From Polyodon spathula (Eukaryota > Chordata > Actinopteri > Acipenseriformes > Polyodontidae), in assembly GCF_017654505.1 (NCBI RefSeq), contig NC_054543.1, forward strand, positions 21,898,976-21,962,975: a stretch of DNA of 64,000 nt, written 5' to 3'. The position numbers and the translations under genes are program-made. Below are positions 1-13,919 of this stretch, piece by piece; the first letter of the stretch is position 1, and each line of letters begins with the position of its first letter. The notes beneath the pieces are model-generated. The model saw only the letters and a program-made list of their open reading frames with translations. It was not told where the DNA came from and searched no databases.

Positions 1-1261
1 GCGCTGTCAGTACTTAACAGTTGGTGCCAAGTGGACCTGTTCTAAGGTCGGTGCCGGGCTGAATGTGGCGCCGAAGATGATTACACTGGTGCCGAGTCAA
101 TCGGGACTGGGTAGGCGCTGTTTTTCTCTGCCTCAAGTTCGGCGGGAAAACCGCAGTCGATGCTGGGGTATGCAACCGATTCGGTCGCCGAGAGCAAGCG
201 CAGCCACGCTAGGAGAGCATGAGGCTTGAGAGGGGCACTAGGCTGTTTTTTTTTCTCTTTTTTTTGTGGTTGCTGTGGCCAATTAAATTGGCGTAGAGGA
301 TGATGCCACAATCCCGAGGGGTCTCCTTACAGCACCAGAACAGCCCTCAACTACTGGCAACTACACAAAGCCTTGTGCAGTGAAAAAGAGAGTAATGGCT
401 GCTTACCAATCTCCTGAGAGGGGTTGAAACCAGCTCTAGTCAGTAAACTGACGCGAGAATAAGGTAGCAGCACTCTCAAGAACACTCGAGAGCATGATTC
501 TACCGTAGATTACTTAGATTTGACAGTAAAAAACAGACAAATCAGCCACATTCGAGCAAAGAAAGCATGAAGCAATCTGTGACCTGACTCAGTGGAGTGA
601 GAGAGAAAATGGTGATATGTTACTGTGAGGACGTCCTTCTTCAACAGGAGGTGGGAGGGACTTCCCCCTCACAGCAGGGCCCTGATAGGGCAGCTTTTTT
701 ATACATGCTCAGTGATTGACGGCCAGAGAGGGCTCTTTGCCATTTGGTAATGGTTGTCATTCAATTGAAGGGGAACTACTTGGACAGTGTTAAGAAACAA
801 TTTAGAACAATACAGGGTACAGCAGAAGACGTGATACCATCGTACCTGGACACATTTAAATGTGAAAAACTGAAAGTTTGAGAGATTTTTTTTAAACTAT
901 TTATTTTCATAATGGGATAGGGAAACACTGTAGTTCAGGGAGAAGGAACAGAGCGATCAGAATGGCGAGTTTTGAATTTATTTGAATACTTTTGCTTTTT
1001 TTTTCACTACTTCAATTAATCACTAGTGTCCGGTTCAGATTCATTCAATATCTCATGTACACTTCGGTTTCCCAAAAATTCAACATTTACATAAATCTTG
1101 TCGGTCATGTTTATTGTGATAAATTCCAATATGTCTGCCGTTTTTGTTTTTAAATTCTAGGTGTATGGATATTTGCCAGTGACTTGCCCATTTTTGAAAA
1201 AAAGTGCCGACCAATGGTGATATGCTGTAGTATCAACACCCCCATGTGACCTGTTTTATAT
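1..1261. other. Unassigned region
   Basis: No coding region is supported here. The first ~110 bases contain the imperfect motif GGTGCC four times at irregular spacing, which may be the edge of a degenerate repeat. A T-rich run lies near 245-270. Short open frames carry no recognisable domain. Confidence 0.4.
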
Positions 1262-2330
<1,069 letters not shown>

Positions 2331-2396
2331 CTTCTTGCTGTGGGTGCTACTGAAAAATGGGTGAATACAAATGATGAACTCATTGAAGAAAGTACG

Positions 2397-4287
2397 CAAA
2401 AAGGACCAAAAAGAAAGTACGCAGAAGGAGTACACAGAACTGCAAACGCAAGTCAAAAAGGAAGTTAGAAAGGCCAAGAGAGAAATAGAAATAAACATTG
2501 CTAAGGGAGCTAAAACCAATTCCAAAATGTTTTTCCAATATTACAACAGCAAGAGAACATTCAAAGAGCAGATTAAATGTTTAAGAGATACAAATGGCAA
2601 AATCGTAGATGAAGAAAAAAATAGCAAATATGTTAAATGATTACTTTTCACAAGTTTTTACAAAGGAAGATACTGACAACATGCTCCACATGTCATCCAG
2701 TTCCTGTCCAGTTTTAAATAACTTTAGCATAACTGAGGCAGAAGTGTTAAAGGGACTAGGAGCTCTTAAAATAAACAAATCCCCTGGGCCGGATGAGATC
2801 CTCCCAGTAGTACTCAAAGAAATGAAAGAAGTAATTTACAAACCGCTAACCAAGATCATGCAGCAGTCTCTTGACACAGGGGTGGTACCGACAGACTGGA
2901 AAATTGCAAACGTAATACCGATCCACAAAAAGGGAAACAAAACTGAACCAGGTAACTACAGACCAGTAAGCAAACTTATGGAAACTATAATAAGATCCAA
3001 AATGGAAAATTACCTATATGGTAACAGGGTCCTGGGGGACAGTCAACATGGTTTTAGGAAAGGGAGATCATGTCTAACTAACTTGCTTGATTTTTTTGAG
3101 GATGCAACATCGATAATGGATAATTGCAAAGCATATGACATGGTTTATTTAGATTTCCAGAAAGCTTTTGACAAAGTCCTGCATAAAAGATTAATTCTCA
3201 AACTGAACGCAGTTGGGATTCAAGGAAACACATGTACATGGATTAGGGAGTGGTTAACATGTAGAAAACAGAAAGTACTGATTAGAGGAAAAACCTCAGA
3301 ATGGAGTGTGGTAACCAGCGGTGTACCACAGGGATCAGTATTAGGTCCTCTGCTATTCCTAATCTACATTAATGATTTAGATTCTGGTATAGTAAGCAAA
3401 CTTGTTAAATTTGCAGACGACACAAAAATAGGAGGAGTGGCAAACACTGTTGCAGCAGCAAAGGTCATTCAAAATGATCTAGACAAGATTCAGAACTGGG
3501 CAGACACATGGCAAATGACATTTAATAGAGAAAAGTGTAAGGTACTGCACGCAGGAAATAAAAATGTACATTATAAATATCATATGGGAGATATTGAAAT
3601 TGGAGAAGGAATCTATGAAAAAGACCTAGGAGTTTTTGTTGACTCAGAAATGTCTTCATCTAGACAATGCGGGGAAGCTATAAAAAAGGCTAACAAGATG
3701 CTCGGATACATTGTGAAAAGTGTTGAATTTAAATCAAGGGAAGTAATGTTAAAACTGTACAATGCACTAGTAAGACCTCATCTTGAATATTGTGTTCAGT
3801 TCTGGTCACCTCGCTATAAAAAAGATATTGCTGCTCTAGAAAGAGTGCAAAGAAGAGCGACCAGAATTATTCCGGGCTTAAAAGGCATGTCATATGCAGA
3901 CAGGCTAAAAGAATTGAATCTGTTCAGTCTTGAACAAAGAAGACTACGTGGCGACCTAATTCAAGCATTCAAAATTCTAAAAGATATTAACAGTGTCGAC
4001 CCAAGGGACTTTTTCAGCCTGAATAAAGAAACAAGGACCAGGGGTCACAAATGGAGTTTAGAAAAAGGGGCATTCAGAACAGAAAATAGGAGACACTTTT
4101 TTACACAGAGAATTGTGAGGGTCTGGAATCAACTCCCCAGTAATGTTGTTGAAGCTGACACCCTGGGATCCTTCAAGAAGCTGCTTGATGAGATTTTGGG
4201 ATCAATAAGCTACTAACAACCAAACGAGCAAGATGGGCCGAATGGCCTCCTCTCGTTTGTAAACTTTCTTATGTTCTTATGTTCTTA
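2397..4287 (+). mobile_element. CR1-type LINE, copy 1 (5' truncated)
   Basis: A 5'-truncated CR1-clade non-LTR retrotransposon. It begins in the linker between endonuclease and reverse transcriptase and runs to the 3' end, which has two to three TTATGTTC octamers (4266-4287), the tail type of CR1 elements. The same element occurs five more times in the window. The start is placed where similarity to the longer copy at 40.8 kb begins. No target-site duplication was recognised. It lies directly beside the decayed Tc1 element. Confidence 0.93.
2609..4216 (+). pseudogene. CR1 ORF2 reverse transcriptase (truncated)
   Basis: About 535 open codons covering the reverse transcriptase and C-terminal region of CR1 ORF2. 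Visible motifs are NKSPGPDEI, the motif A region YLDFQKAFDKV, SGVPQGSVLGPLLF, the catalytic FADDTK block, and the C-terminal RPHLEYCVQFWSP and VWNQLPSNVVEA blocks typical of CR1. The endonuclease is absent. An oligo-A tract near 2614 has seven A residues, two fewer than the in-frame version in copy 2, so the frame changes there. Six residues (18 nt) are missing after NYRPVS compared with the other copies, in a conserved RT region. The frame is otherwise open, suggesting a fairly recent insertion. Confidence 0.9.
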
Positions 4288-5605
4288 AGTCAAACCAGGC
4301 AAAGAACATGGATATGGCCTTTTATGAAGAGATTGAATGCTTTACAAATGCTTTACATTGGCTTAAGTTCATAACACCTCTATAGCAAGGAGAATAATAT
4401 TTTTTTTCAGCAGTACAATGTGTTAGTATACTACCCTTTAGCACTGACATGCATATGTACTTTTTTAACATTATAAAATGTGACATATGCAACCATAAAT
4501 AACATTGTAGTTTTGTACTTACGTAAATATCTATATATCAATACCTACCAAAATAGACACAGTTTTAACCACTTTGGATGTACATTTGCAACTAAAAGAA
4601 TACCATTTTTACACTTTCAATACTGAATTTTACTTTCAAATCTTTTCTCATTTCTCTAATATTACTCTACTTATTACTCTCTTGTCTTGTCTATTTTGTG
4701 TGTTTGGGCTTTTGTGTTTGATATCACCACTTTAAATGGCTGTTGCATTTTTCTAGCTTGTTTTCTTTTTACACTAACAATGTTTTTGTTATAGAGTCTA
4801 TTGACAATAAGTGAAGGAGCTTACCTTCTGGTGGCAGCAGGAATAAAAATATGAGAGAGAGAAAGAGAAAGTGTGGTTGAAGAAGAAGAAGGAAATAAAG
4901 GAAAACAACAACAACAACAACAAAATAACGTATAGGCTTAAACTCTATAAATAGGTAGCAGAATTTGAACTCAATTCAACTGTTTGACACAATTTTACAA
5001 GATTAATCAAGGTTCATTGTTACAATGTAAGCTCCCAACTTTGTTAAAGCCAGAAATAAACTACAGAAAAATGTACTTTGTAACTATGTTTAGTTACAGT
5101 TTTAGTAACTATGTTTAATTACTATGGAAAAGTTTATATAAAATATTGCTTAATTGCATTTACATTATATTTTATTCCTTTATTTCTGGAGGATTTTCAA
5201 CTGTTTAATGAATATACAAATTCATAATAAATACTAATTGTATGCTGTGTTTAAATCTTTAGCACATATTAGCACATTGGACATGTCTGATATAGTTTAT
5301 GTTTTCAAGCTATTTGAAAACGACAGGTTTTTTTTTTTTTGTATTTTTTTTTTTACGTAGTAGTGGTGACAGCAGGCAACCCAGCTTCTGTTCCTTGTTG
5401 TAATTCTGCAATGTGTCCTGGGGAGGGAGCCTTTGCCACGTAAAGGGCTGCCATTTCTGGGTTAAATTCTGCGATGAATCAAGATATGGAAATATTTAAT
5501 CATTTTTTTTTAATATTTAGAAGAAGCTGCTAATATATCGGGATTAATAAACGCACGTGTTCCTATCTAGATCTCATTGGTGTCACATTGAGCTCATTAC
5601 ACTGT
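4288..5605. other. Non-coding AT-rich region
   Basis: No gene or dated repeat is recognised. There is a short CAACAA run near 4903-4922 and T-rich runs near 5327-5353. The remaining open frames are short and without domain character. Confidence 0.4.
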
Positions 5606-5630
5606 AAAAAAAAAAAAAAAAAAAAAAAAA
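5606..5630. repeat. Poly(A) tract
   Basis: A run of 25 A residues. It may be the tail of an unrecognised retroposed sequence or a simple homopolymer. No coding sequence precedes it. Confidence 0.9.
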
Positions 5631-6101
5631 CCACGTTTTTAAAAAAAACTAAAACATTTTAAAATTCATCTTAGTAATGCATCTTACTGTCATGTTTATT
5701 CTAGTACCACTTATGTTTTTTGTTCCTCTAAATTATATTATGAAACAATTGACTGTGACTGTTGAAAACACTGGACTGTTTTAAAAATATTTTGCATGAG
5801 ACTTTTTAAAATGTATTTATTTATTGTTTTTTTTTTCAATGTGGGTTTACAGTGTGCTAAATCTAGAACCGTCAGCAGTACTTGCAAAGTATACAAAGAA
5901 GGGTCACTGCAAATCAACAGATAAACTAAATGAGAAAACATAAGGAGCAAAAGAATTGATATCACCTATCAAATATAAGAAATAAAAAGTAAATTAACTA
6001 ATAGTTCAACACTTAACACAACATGAACATAATAACACGAATGACCTAAATAAATAAGAAACAATATTAGATAATGTATAATACAAAAGAATAAATGTAA
6101 A

Positions 6102-6104
<3 letters not shown>

Positions 6105-6164
<60 letters not shown>
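6105..6164. repeat. (TG)30 microsatellite
   Basis: Uninterrupted TG dinucleotide repeat, about 60 bp. Open frames across it (poly-His/Thr) are repeat artefacts. Confidence 0.97.
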
Positions 6165-6170
<6 letters not shown>

Positions 6171-9100
6171 TAAAACCGTGGCGTGTCTGGAATTATGTTT
6201 GACAGATATAAACAGTAAAACTGTTTGAAAAAATGCACTCATATATTTTATTTAAACTTTTGCACACAACGTTAATTATAACGTGCCAATAATAACGTGA
6301 TAACGTGACAGTTGTGTTACCTATAGCGCAGCAGCTATTTTATCAAAATATTAAATTTTTTCATTAACTAGAAAAAGTGTGTATTCATTTTTTTTATTTA
6401 AATTGTAAGTAAGAAAATACTCTGGCACGAGGGGGGCATACAAAATATGAATTGAGGGGGTCATCCAGGGTCATCCAGGTCATCCACCCCCTCTCCCATT
6501 TCTTCCCACTGCCTGGAGTACCATGTGATCCTCTATAAAAAGCACACGGTCCCTCTTTTATAAGACCTTGGCTATTGTAAATCAATACTGCGACTGTTTA
6601 TCGGTGTATCGCTTTTTAGTAGTGTAGCAGGTGATATCTTTTGCTCATTACTTTAAATAAAATATTAAATAACTGAATTAACGCTGTGCCGTTCGCAACA
6701 ATCTGCGCACGTGTATATAAATAAATAGCTGCAGTTTCACTCTGTGAATCAGGATTGTTTACTGTGGTTGCTTCGTTTGGCTCTCCCTGCCATTATTTGA
6801 CGGGTGATTTGAAACGAGAGACGATTGATCAGTCCGGTTCACGCGAGGAGACGTGTTGACCACTACTTTGTTTCTCTTGACCATGTTGTACCAAGTTTTA
6901 GTGTCGTACATTTTTGTTGTTTTTTGGTTTGATTTTGCTAACAGTGTTTGCATGTTGTCTTGTGTTTTCTCCTTGGTTCTAAAAACCAGAAGACAGAATA
7001 TACTTGGCAGTTCTATAGGTTTAATAGAAGACTGTAAGCTATCACATATGAGTGCAACTCTTCGAGTTAAAAAGAACATTATAGCGACGAATATTTATTG
7101 TGTTTGTAGAAATCTGTGGAGTTCTGTTTTCAGCCTCCCCAGATCACACTGCCTCCTGGTGTTTGTGTGTTATGTTGAACTTATTCACTATTTGGTTTTG
7201 AGCATATTGAAGATTTGTTAGCACTATGTGGTTGTATTTTTATTAGAACACTTATTTTGTACTTTTTTTTTCTTACTTTAAACACTTTCTTCTCCAGGTG
7301 ACGGTGACATATGGGACAAGCTGCCCTGACTTAATTGTGCTTTATCAACCCATTCTTGCTTTGATTTTTGATGGGAACCTACCACAGCATATAATAACTG
7401 CCGTTAGTTAGTAAATAAAATACCTCTACGAACATTTCTATTGTATTCTTTTGTCTGGATTTTCGTTGTATTTAAATAAATAACACCTTTCCTATGTTGG
7501 GTAAAGTTTAAACCATCTGCACTTTTTCCTCATTATTCTTTAATTTGTTTGAAAGGGACTCGAGCAGGGATCACATATATGGGAGATATTTTAATTCGGA
7601 GCTCCCCTTACTTCTGGTATGATTAAGGAGTGGCCTAGTTAAAACAACAGTCGGGGTTATAAGGGTTCAGCAGAGCTTGACATGTGCATCGATCGCTAGA
7701 CCTGTTTACGACTTCGGGGAAAGATAGACTCACAGAAAAGGGAAGATAATAACCTCGTTTTACACTTTATTTAAACCATTATAAAATACATTTTAAATAA
7801 AACACTGACAAGGACTTTTGTCTAATTTCATAACCATCATTCTCTATTTACAACGCGCGTTTCTACAGTACAGTCTTTCAACTGAAGGAGGAAGACGACA
7901 CATTGAGCGCTGGGAACTCGTTATTGATAGCATGCTTGTTACTTAGGATTTGAGACAGATCCTTATGAAGCTGATCTCAACCAGAGGGCAGACCCATATA
8001 CCTACAAGGAGCCCTGTCTAATCTTATTGGAAAGGATTACCTTTGACCTGCATTGATACTTGAAAGTGATCTTTGTGGAATAGCAATCTAGGAACACAGT
8101 GATAAATTGAATACAATACTGTATTTCCAATGATATAAAGAATACATTTTTAATGAACTGTAACAAGCTGACTAACATAAAGACCCGTCCTTCTGTTCCT
8201 TACATGGTGACAAATGTCCAGCTGCCTCTGTCCAATGATGCTGTACCTCATGTGCAGCGGGTCAAAAATGTCTTGCTCTCTTTCACTGATTTAGTTTGAA
8301 TAAATGTATGTATTTTTAAATGACACTGCTTTAATTTAGTTTGAATGTATGTACTGTTAAATGACACTGCTTTAATCTGTTCATGTTGTATACTGTATAT
8401 GTTGTCTGTCACTTTGTAACTGGTCTGTATCACTTAGAATCATCTTATCCATTCATCTGTATGCTTTTGTTGGGTTCTGAACTAATTATTCATACATCTG
8501 CATACCTACACATAGAGAAATCCATGTTTTAACTAACAGGATGCCACCCCAGTGTCCTGTGACTGTTTGTGTGAGGAGGCATCTGTTTTACTGTGTTGGT
8601 AACTCTGCTCCATGTATTTTTTTCTATTAATTTAAAGAAACCAACCCAGCTTATTTTGTACAACTCTTTTTAAAAAGTAGTAATGGGGAAGAAATAATGA
8701 CTAGAGATCAGGTTAATTATTTATTAATGTTATTTGATTTGGTACTATTGGTAATGATTATTTGTATATTTCAAGATAACTAAATCAGTCACAATCATCA
8801 TAATCCTATTGATGAAACTCTAATAATGTCGTCCTATTTTTCAATACAAGGCTAGCTATTGCTAACATTGAATTTGATACCTTGAATACAGCAATGGACA
8901 GATCACTTACCCAGTCTTAGTGCACCACAGCACTTTATTCATCTGTCCCATTACTTGTCGGATGAACAGTACGTTTCTTATTGTGATATACTTTTTATTA
9001 TGTATTTGAACTATTGAGCGTGCTAACGCCGGTGCATTGTTATATTATCATTGTGTCACTATTATTTTAGTTTATATTACATAGAAACTTGTTATGAATC

Positions 9101-9571
9101 CCAAATCAGTAGAATCCCTGTGCTATAAGCACTGCGTGTTATTTGTTATTATTTACTCATAATATAAACGCCTGGGTTTGAAGACCCCAATTAATACTAA
9201 TTATAGTTAAAAGTAACCAGGATTAGAGCTAATCGGGGCCTTTGAAACCAGCCGATGCTGTTTTATCTTTTATACTTTGTTTTCTGTGTATTTCAAAAAG
9301 GTATTTAATGGAGAGAGCAATATATATTTCCATAAGTATCCTATTACCGTCACTATGAATTCAACTGTACACAACAAACAAAAAATGGTGTGTAAAGTTG
9401 GCCACATATATTCTCTACAATTAATATTGGCTATTTAAAAGAACGTGTTCATAATTAAAAGTTCATTAGGTATGGGTACATCACAAAGACAATCTTATTG
9501 TTGAGATGTTTTATTCAATTTTAAATAGCCCACATGTTATAATAAGATACTTTTAAATGCGTCCTTTAAAG
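6165..9571. other. Non-coding region with no recognised gene
   Basis: No conserved coding sequence is recognised. An ACGT-containing cluster lies at 6268-6308. TATA-like sequences occur at 6536 and 6714. A pyrimidine-rich stretch ending in CAG lies near 7297, and an AATAAA at about 7412. An imperfect tandem duplication occupies 8290-8375. Taken alone these do not establish a gene. An untranslated or long non-coding transcript, or an unrecognised LTR, cannot be excluded. Confidence 0.35.
8290..8375. repeat. Imperfect tandem duplication, ~43 bp unit
   Basis: Two adjacent units share TTTAGTTTGAAT, GTATGTA and AAATGACACTGCTTTAA. The first has four extra bases after TTGAAT and one substitution. 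Confidence 0.75.
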
Positions 9572-9577
9572 TTTATT
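9572..9577 (-). promoter_or_regulatory. Possible poly(A) signal of the GPCR gene
   Basis: AATAAA on the minus strand, about 68 bp past the stop codon of the receptor gene. Position and orientation suit a polyadenylation signal, but the region is AT-rich and chance is possible. Confidence 0.4.
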
Positions 9578-9644
9578 TTGCTTGCAAAAAGCGAAATGCA
9601 AAAGCATTAGCAGACCTTAGATACATTTTAAAGTATTCTTCCTA

Positions 9645-10706
9645 TTACAAAACCACACTCACTGTAACGCTGTGTCCGTACGGAGCAACCTTTCTTTTCC
9701 AAGTGAAGACCTTCTTTAGTTCCTTCCTGAAACTGTCATGCAGCCATGCATATATGAACGGGTTGTAGCACACCGAGCTCATGGCAAACCAATGACAGGA
9801 CAGCTGGATCAAGTTAAAGTAATACTTGCTTATTATGCGAATGTTAATGTCCCTAACGATGTTGAATATGTGCAAGGGCAGCCAGCAGATACCGAACACG
9901 ATGACAACTATCACGAGGAGACTAAACGTCCTTTTCTTTCTGGCCTTGTCCCATTCTGCCTGCGTTTGCGTTACACTCCCCGGGACGACTCTGTTCTTCA
10001 GCTTGACAGAAATTCGGACGTAAGATATTAGTATGACTAGCAGAGGCAAAAAATAGGTTAGGAGCAGCAAGCAAAAGGCATACGCCTGTCGTTGGTTCTC
10101 TTTTTTCTCCCAGAACTCTTCACAAATCGCGATCCCTTGATCTTTCAGTTCTAAATAGTATGTATTTGCCATGGCTGGGACCGCCAAGCAGCAGGCGACG
10201 ATCCAAATTAATAGCATCAGATAGGCACTTAACTTCAGGGAGATTCTACGGCGCAGCGGGTGCACGATCACAATGTAGCGGTCTACTGCAATGGCTGTTA
10301 GGGTGAAAATAGAGACGTAGACAGACACCGGCTGCATAAAGAGAACGAAGTAACACATTACATTGCCAAAGAGCCACCCTCTCGGTTCATACACATACGC
10401 CAAAGTCAGAGGGATACAAGTCATACACATCAGTACGTCCGAAGCGGCTAGATTCCCTATTAGGAAATTGGTTACATTGTGCATTTTCTTTATTCTGACA
10501 ATCACGAATACCAAGAGGCAGTTGCCTACTATTCCTATGATGACAATAGCAGCGTACAGGGGAATGAGGAGAGCTTTGAGTTGCTGGATGAGTCGTAGAC
10601 CTTGAAACGCTGAAGAAGTCTCGTTCATTGTTGGCCGTGGCGCTCGAGCAGTTTGGTTACTTGTGGGTTCTTGTCCAGATCCCATGTCTCTGGAATCATT
10701 ATTCAT
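9645..10706 (-). CDS. prlhr: Prolactin-releasing peptide receptor-like GPCR
   Basis: A 353-residue rhodopsin-class GPCR. By similarity to PRLHR (GPR10) it is expected to bind prolactin-releasing RFamide peptide at the plasma membrane. The N-terminus has glycosylation sequons at residues 17 (NQT) and 28 (NET). TM1 carries GNCLL and TM2 carries NLAASD. Cys residues in ECL1 (VMCYF) and ECL2 (AICEEFW) can form the usual disulfide. The DRY motif follows TM3 (VDRYIV), TM6 has CWLP, and TM7 has NPFIYAW followed by helix 8. The tail ends TVSVVL, a likely PDZ ligand as in mammalian PRLHR. Length is close to the human protein (370 aa). I chose the ATG at 10704-10706, because the longer open frame upstream runs through a (TG)n intronic tract and a splice acceptor. 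Fish have several PRLHR paralogues, so the exact one (prlhr or prlhr2) is unsettled. No disruption is seen. Confidence 0.92.
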   Translation of the reverse strand: MNNDSRDMGSGQEPTSNQTARAPRPTMNETSSAFQGLRLIQQLKALLIPLYAAIVIIGIVGNCLLVFVIVRIKKMHNVTNFLIGNLAASDVLMCMTCIPLTLAYVYEPRGWLFGNVMCYFVLFMQPVSVYVSIFTLTAIAVDRYIVIVHPLRRRISLKLSAYLMLLIWIVACCLAVPAMANTYYLELKDQGIAICEEFWEKKENQRQAYAFCLLLLTYFLPLLVILISYVRISVKLKNRVVPGSVTQTQAEWDKARKKRTFSLLVIVVIVFGICWLPLHIFNIVRDINIRIISKYYFNLIQLSCHWFAMSSVCYNPFIYAWLHDSFRKELKKVFTWKRKVAPYGHSVTVSVVL

Positions 10707-10768
10707 GTCGGTCCCCTGCACAAAAAACAACACACACAGACGGACAGACAGACACACATACAGACAGG

Positions 10769-10830
<62 letters not shown>
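10707..10830 (-). promoter_or_regulatory. Splice acceptor region upstream of prlhr-like CDS
   Basis: Reading the minus strand, a long TG and pyrimidine tract (10721-10830) ends in TGTTTTTTGTGCAG. The AG is at 10717-10716, and the putative exon starts at 10715, nine bases before the ATG. This fits a 5'UTR intron with the whole coding region in the last exon. It is inferred from sequence only; the upstream exon was not found. Confidence 0.6.
10772..10830. repeat. (CA)29 microsatellite
   Basis: Near-pure CA repeat that becomes (TG)n on the coding strand of the receptor gene, immediately inside the proposed upstream intron. Confidence 0.97.
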
Positions 10831-11889
<1,059 letters not shown>

Positions 11890-11960
11890 AAATTAACTAT
11901 ATACACATTAAAGAAAAAATAAAACAAAACAAAAAACAAACCACAGTACTACATCCAGAA

Positions 11961-11962
<2 letters not shown>

Positions 11963-12010
<48 letters not shown>
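11963..12010. repeat. (AC)24 microsatellite
   Basis: Pure AC repeat ending in a short ATATAT run, only 75 bp from the TC tract. Confidence 0.97.
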
Positions 12011-12016
<6 letters not shown>

Positions 12017-12332
12017 GGCTAACATGTGACCGCATGTCTAGCATACTGGTTTAAGTTATTTCGCCACGCAACATGTTTTAAATATATTTATTTATTTATT
12101 CATTTTAGTTACAAAAACAAGAGAATTACATTCATATTTACTCTCGTTTAGACACATTTAATTAGCACATGTTTTACGCATGTTTAAGTTATTAACAACA
12201 AAATACATTGACGAAATAAATCTAATAGGCTAAAATGTATAAAATGTAGCTGGTTTCATTTATTCAACTAGTGATTAGAAAATATGATATATGTACTATT
12301 AGTATTAAATTGTTTATTGATTTGATTGTGTT

Positions 12333-12525
12333 ACAGTGGAGTGTTTTCAGCGTACGTAGCTATAGTGTTCTTGGCGTAAGTAGCTATAGTGTTTTGATCC
12401 TGAAAGTGAGCGTTTTCAACGTGATATAAAAGCGCAGCAGAGTGTTTTGAACGTACGCTCATTGCATTTTAGAGTGTTATCAACTTACATTCAAAACTCT
12501 AGTGTTTTATACTGTGTAGTGTTTT
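12333..12525. repeat. Degenerate repeat around GTGTTTT
   Basis: About eight imperfect units of roughly 17-32 bp each start with (A)GTGTTTT, GTGTTCTT, GCGTTTT or GTGTTAT. Several share a following CAGCGTACGTAGC-like segment. The spacing is irregular, so this is an old, decayed minisatellite or a clustered motif. Confidence 0.55.
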
Positions 12526-13204
12526 GGGAGTCCTATGCTGTGCTGGATATCAGAACCTTGGACAGCGTCTCTGGGAACAGGGACGTGCACCCTGCTCCGC
12601 GTTAATTCAAGGGGTTCGATTTGAAAGATAGTACCGTATCTGCAGCAGATCAGAGCTAAAACAATCTCAAAGTATTGTTAACTCCAGAACGAAATATTCT
12701 TGCCTTCTACCTCCACTTCAGGGCACAAAGGTCAGAGACGAGTGGTGGTGATGGATCGAGACAGTTTTTGTATTATTATATTTTCAACAGTTTATCCTAG
12801 CATAAGCACCATTGTAACATTAGTGAACTCAACAATCGCTGCCATCTTTCTTTCATTCATAATTAAGGTGTTGTAAATTAATGTAAGTAGTAAACTAGCT
12901 GTAGATATCAAAACAACTAACAAATCCTACCAGGTGTGCATTTCATTTTGCTATATTGGTCTCAAATGTGTACAGCAAAACATGTTATTGCTCCTGGTTA
13001 ATGACATCTGTTTACCAGTCTTGCTTTCAGTCCCCTTGATTGTTTCCTGCCATAAACCAACCAGCTGTATCCTTTATTGACTGGCATTGTTTATAGCCAA
13101 TAACTTTCTTAGACCCTGAATACACTGCGAGGGGAATTGACCTAAGAAGAGAAACAATAACAGAAGAAAAATAAGGCAAGCAAACTGAGAAATGTCTTTA
13201 ACCT
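12526..13204. other. Non-coding region, nothing recognised
   Basis: No coding similarity, transposon ends or RNA gene were recognised. Confidence 0.35.
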
Positions 13205-13402
13205 AGGGGTCTATTTGATCAATCTATACCCAGCCAGTTACAGCTGAATTATTTCCATGCATTTTGCAACACCAGAGAACTCCCCTGGATTGCATCAGTC
13301 ACTTACGGTATGTTTGAGGTAATCCTCTGATAACTTGGAACTGATGGTTGATGTAATCCAGGGGGACTCCCCAAAGTTGCAGGTTGATCAAATGAACCCC
13401 TT
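13205..13402. mobile_element. Foldback (MITE-like) element
   Basis: About 198 bp with imperfect inverted ends. The left end reads AGGGGTCTATTTGATCAA and the right end, reversed, AAGGGGTTCATTTGATCAAC. Inside, CTCCCCTGGATTGCATCA pairs with its reverse counterpart near 13365. It looks like a non-autonomous foldback element. No convincing target-site duplication was seen, so the superfamily is open. Confidence 0.5.
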
Positions 13403-13406
13403 AGTG

Positions 13407-13597
13407 CAGTACCTGTCATCATGCTTTAAAAAAGAAACTGCAGTACCTGACATCATGACATCATGCTTAAAAAAGAAACTGCAGTACCTGACATCATGAC
13501 ATCATGCTTAAAAAAGAAACTGCAGTACCTGACATCATGACATCATGCTTAAAAAAGAAACTGCAGTACCTGACATCATATTTAAAAAAGAAACTTC
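13407..13597. repeat. 41-bp tandem repeat, five units
   Basis: Units begin CAGTACCTGACATCATGACA and end AAAAAAGAAACTG. Starts at 13407, 13441, 13482, 13523 and 13564 give lengths of 34, 41, 41, 41 and 33. The middle three are identical. Each also holds an internal ACATCATG doublet, and the two outer, shorter units lack one copy of it. Confidence 0.92.
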
Positions 13598-13919
13598 AGT
13601 AGAACTTGACAGTTCTTAACCCCTTGGGAAGGGAGGCTGTTCGTAAGTCTGAAAGTCTGGCTTAAAAAAGTGATCTTTGTTTAAAACTAAACTGTTCCTA
13701 ATAAAATTGCCCATACTTGCTATGAAATATACCTCACCTTTGTTTGGATTCATTTTTTGTACAACAATTTTGGAGTGGCTGCATTATAAGCATGGCTGAG
13801 TGATTGCATACTTTGGTGGCTTGTTTGGTTCACCGGTCAGTTTGTAAGTTTGGTGTTTGTAACTGAAGTTTTGCTATGCATGTCTGCTATACTGTCTAGA
13901 TTTAGGGAATTCTCTATTG

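Noticed and set aside
6105..6238. Poly-His/Thr protein from the TG repeat
   Set aside because: Created only by the dinucleotide repeat; same for the repeat frames at 11751-12029, 31503-31781 and 52430-52712.
13407..13597. CRISPR-like array
   Set aside because: The units are contiguous 41-bp tandem repeats without variable spacers, in a vertebrate genome.
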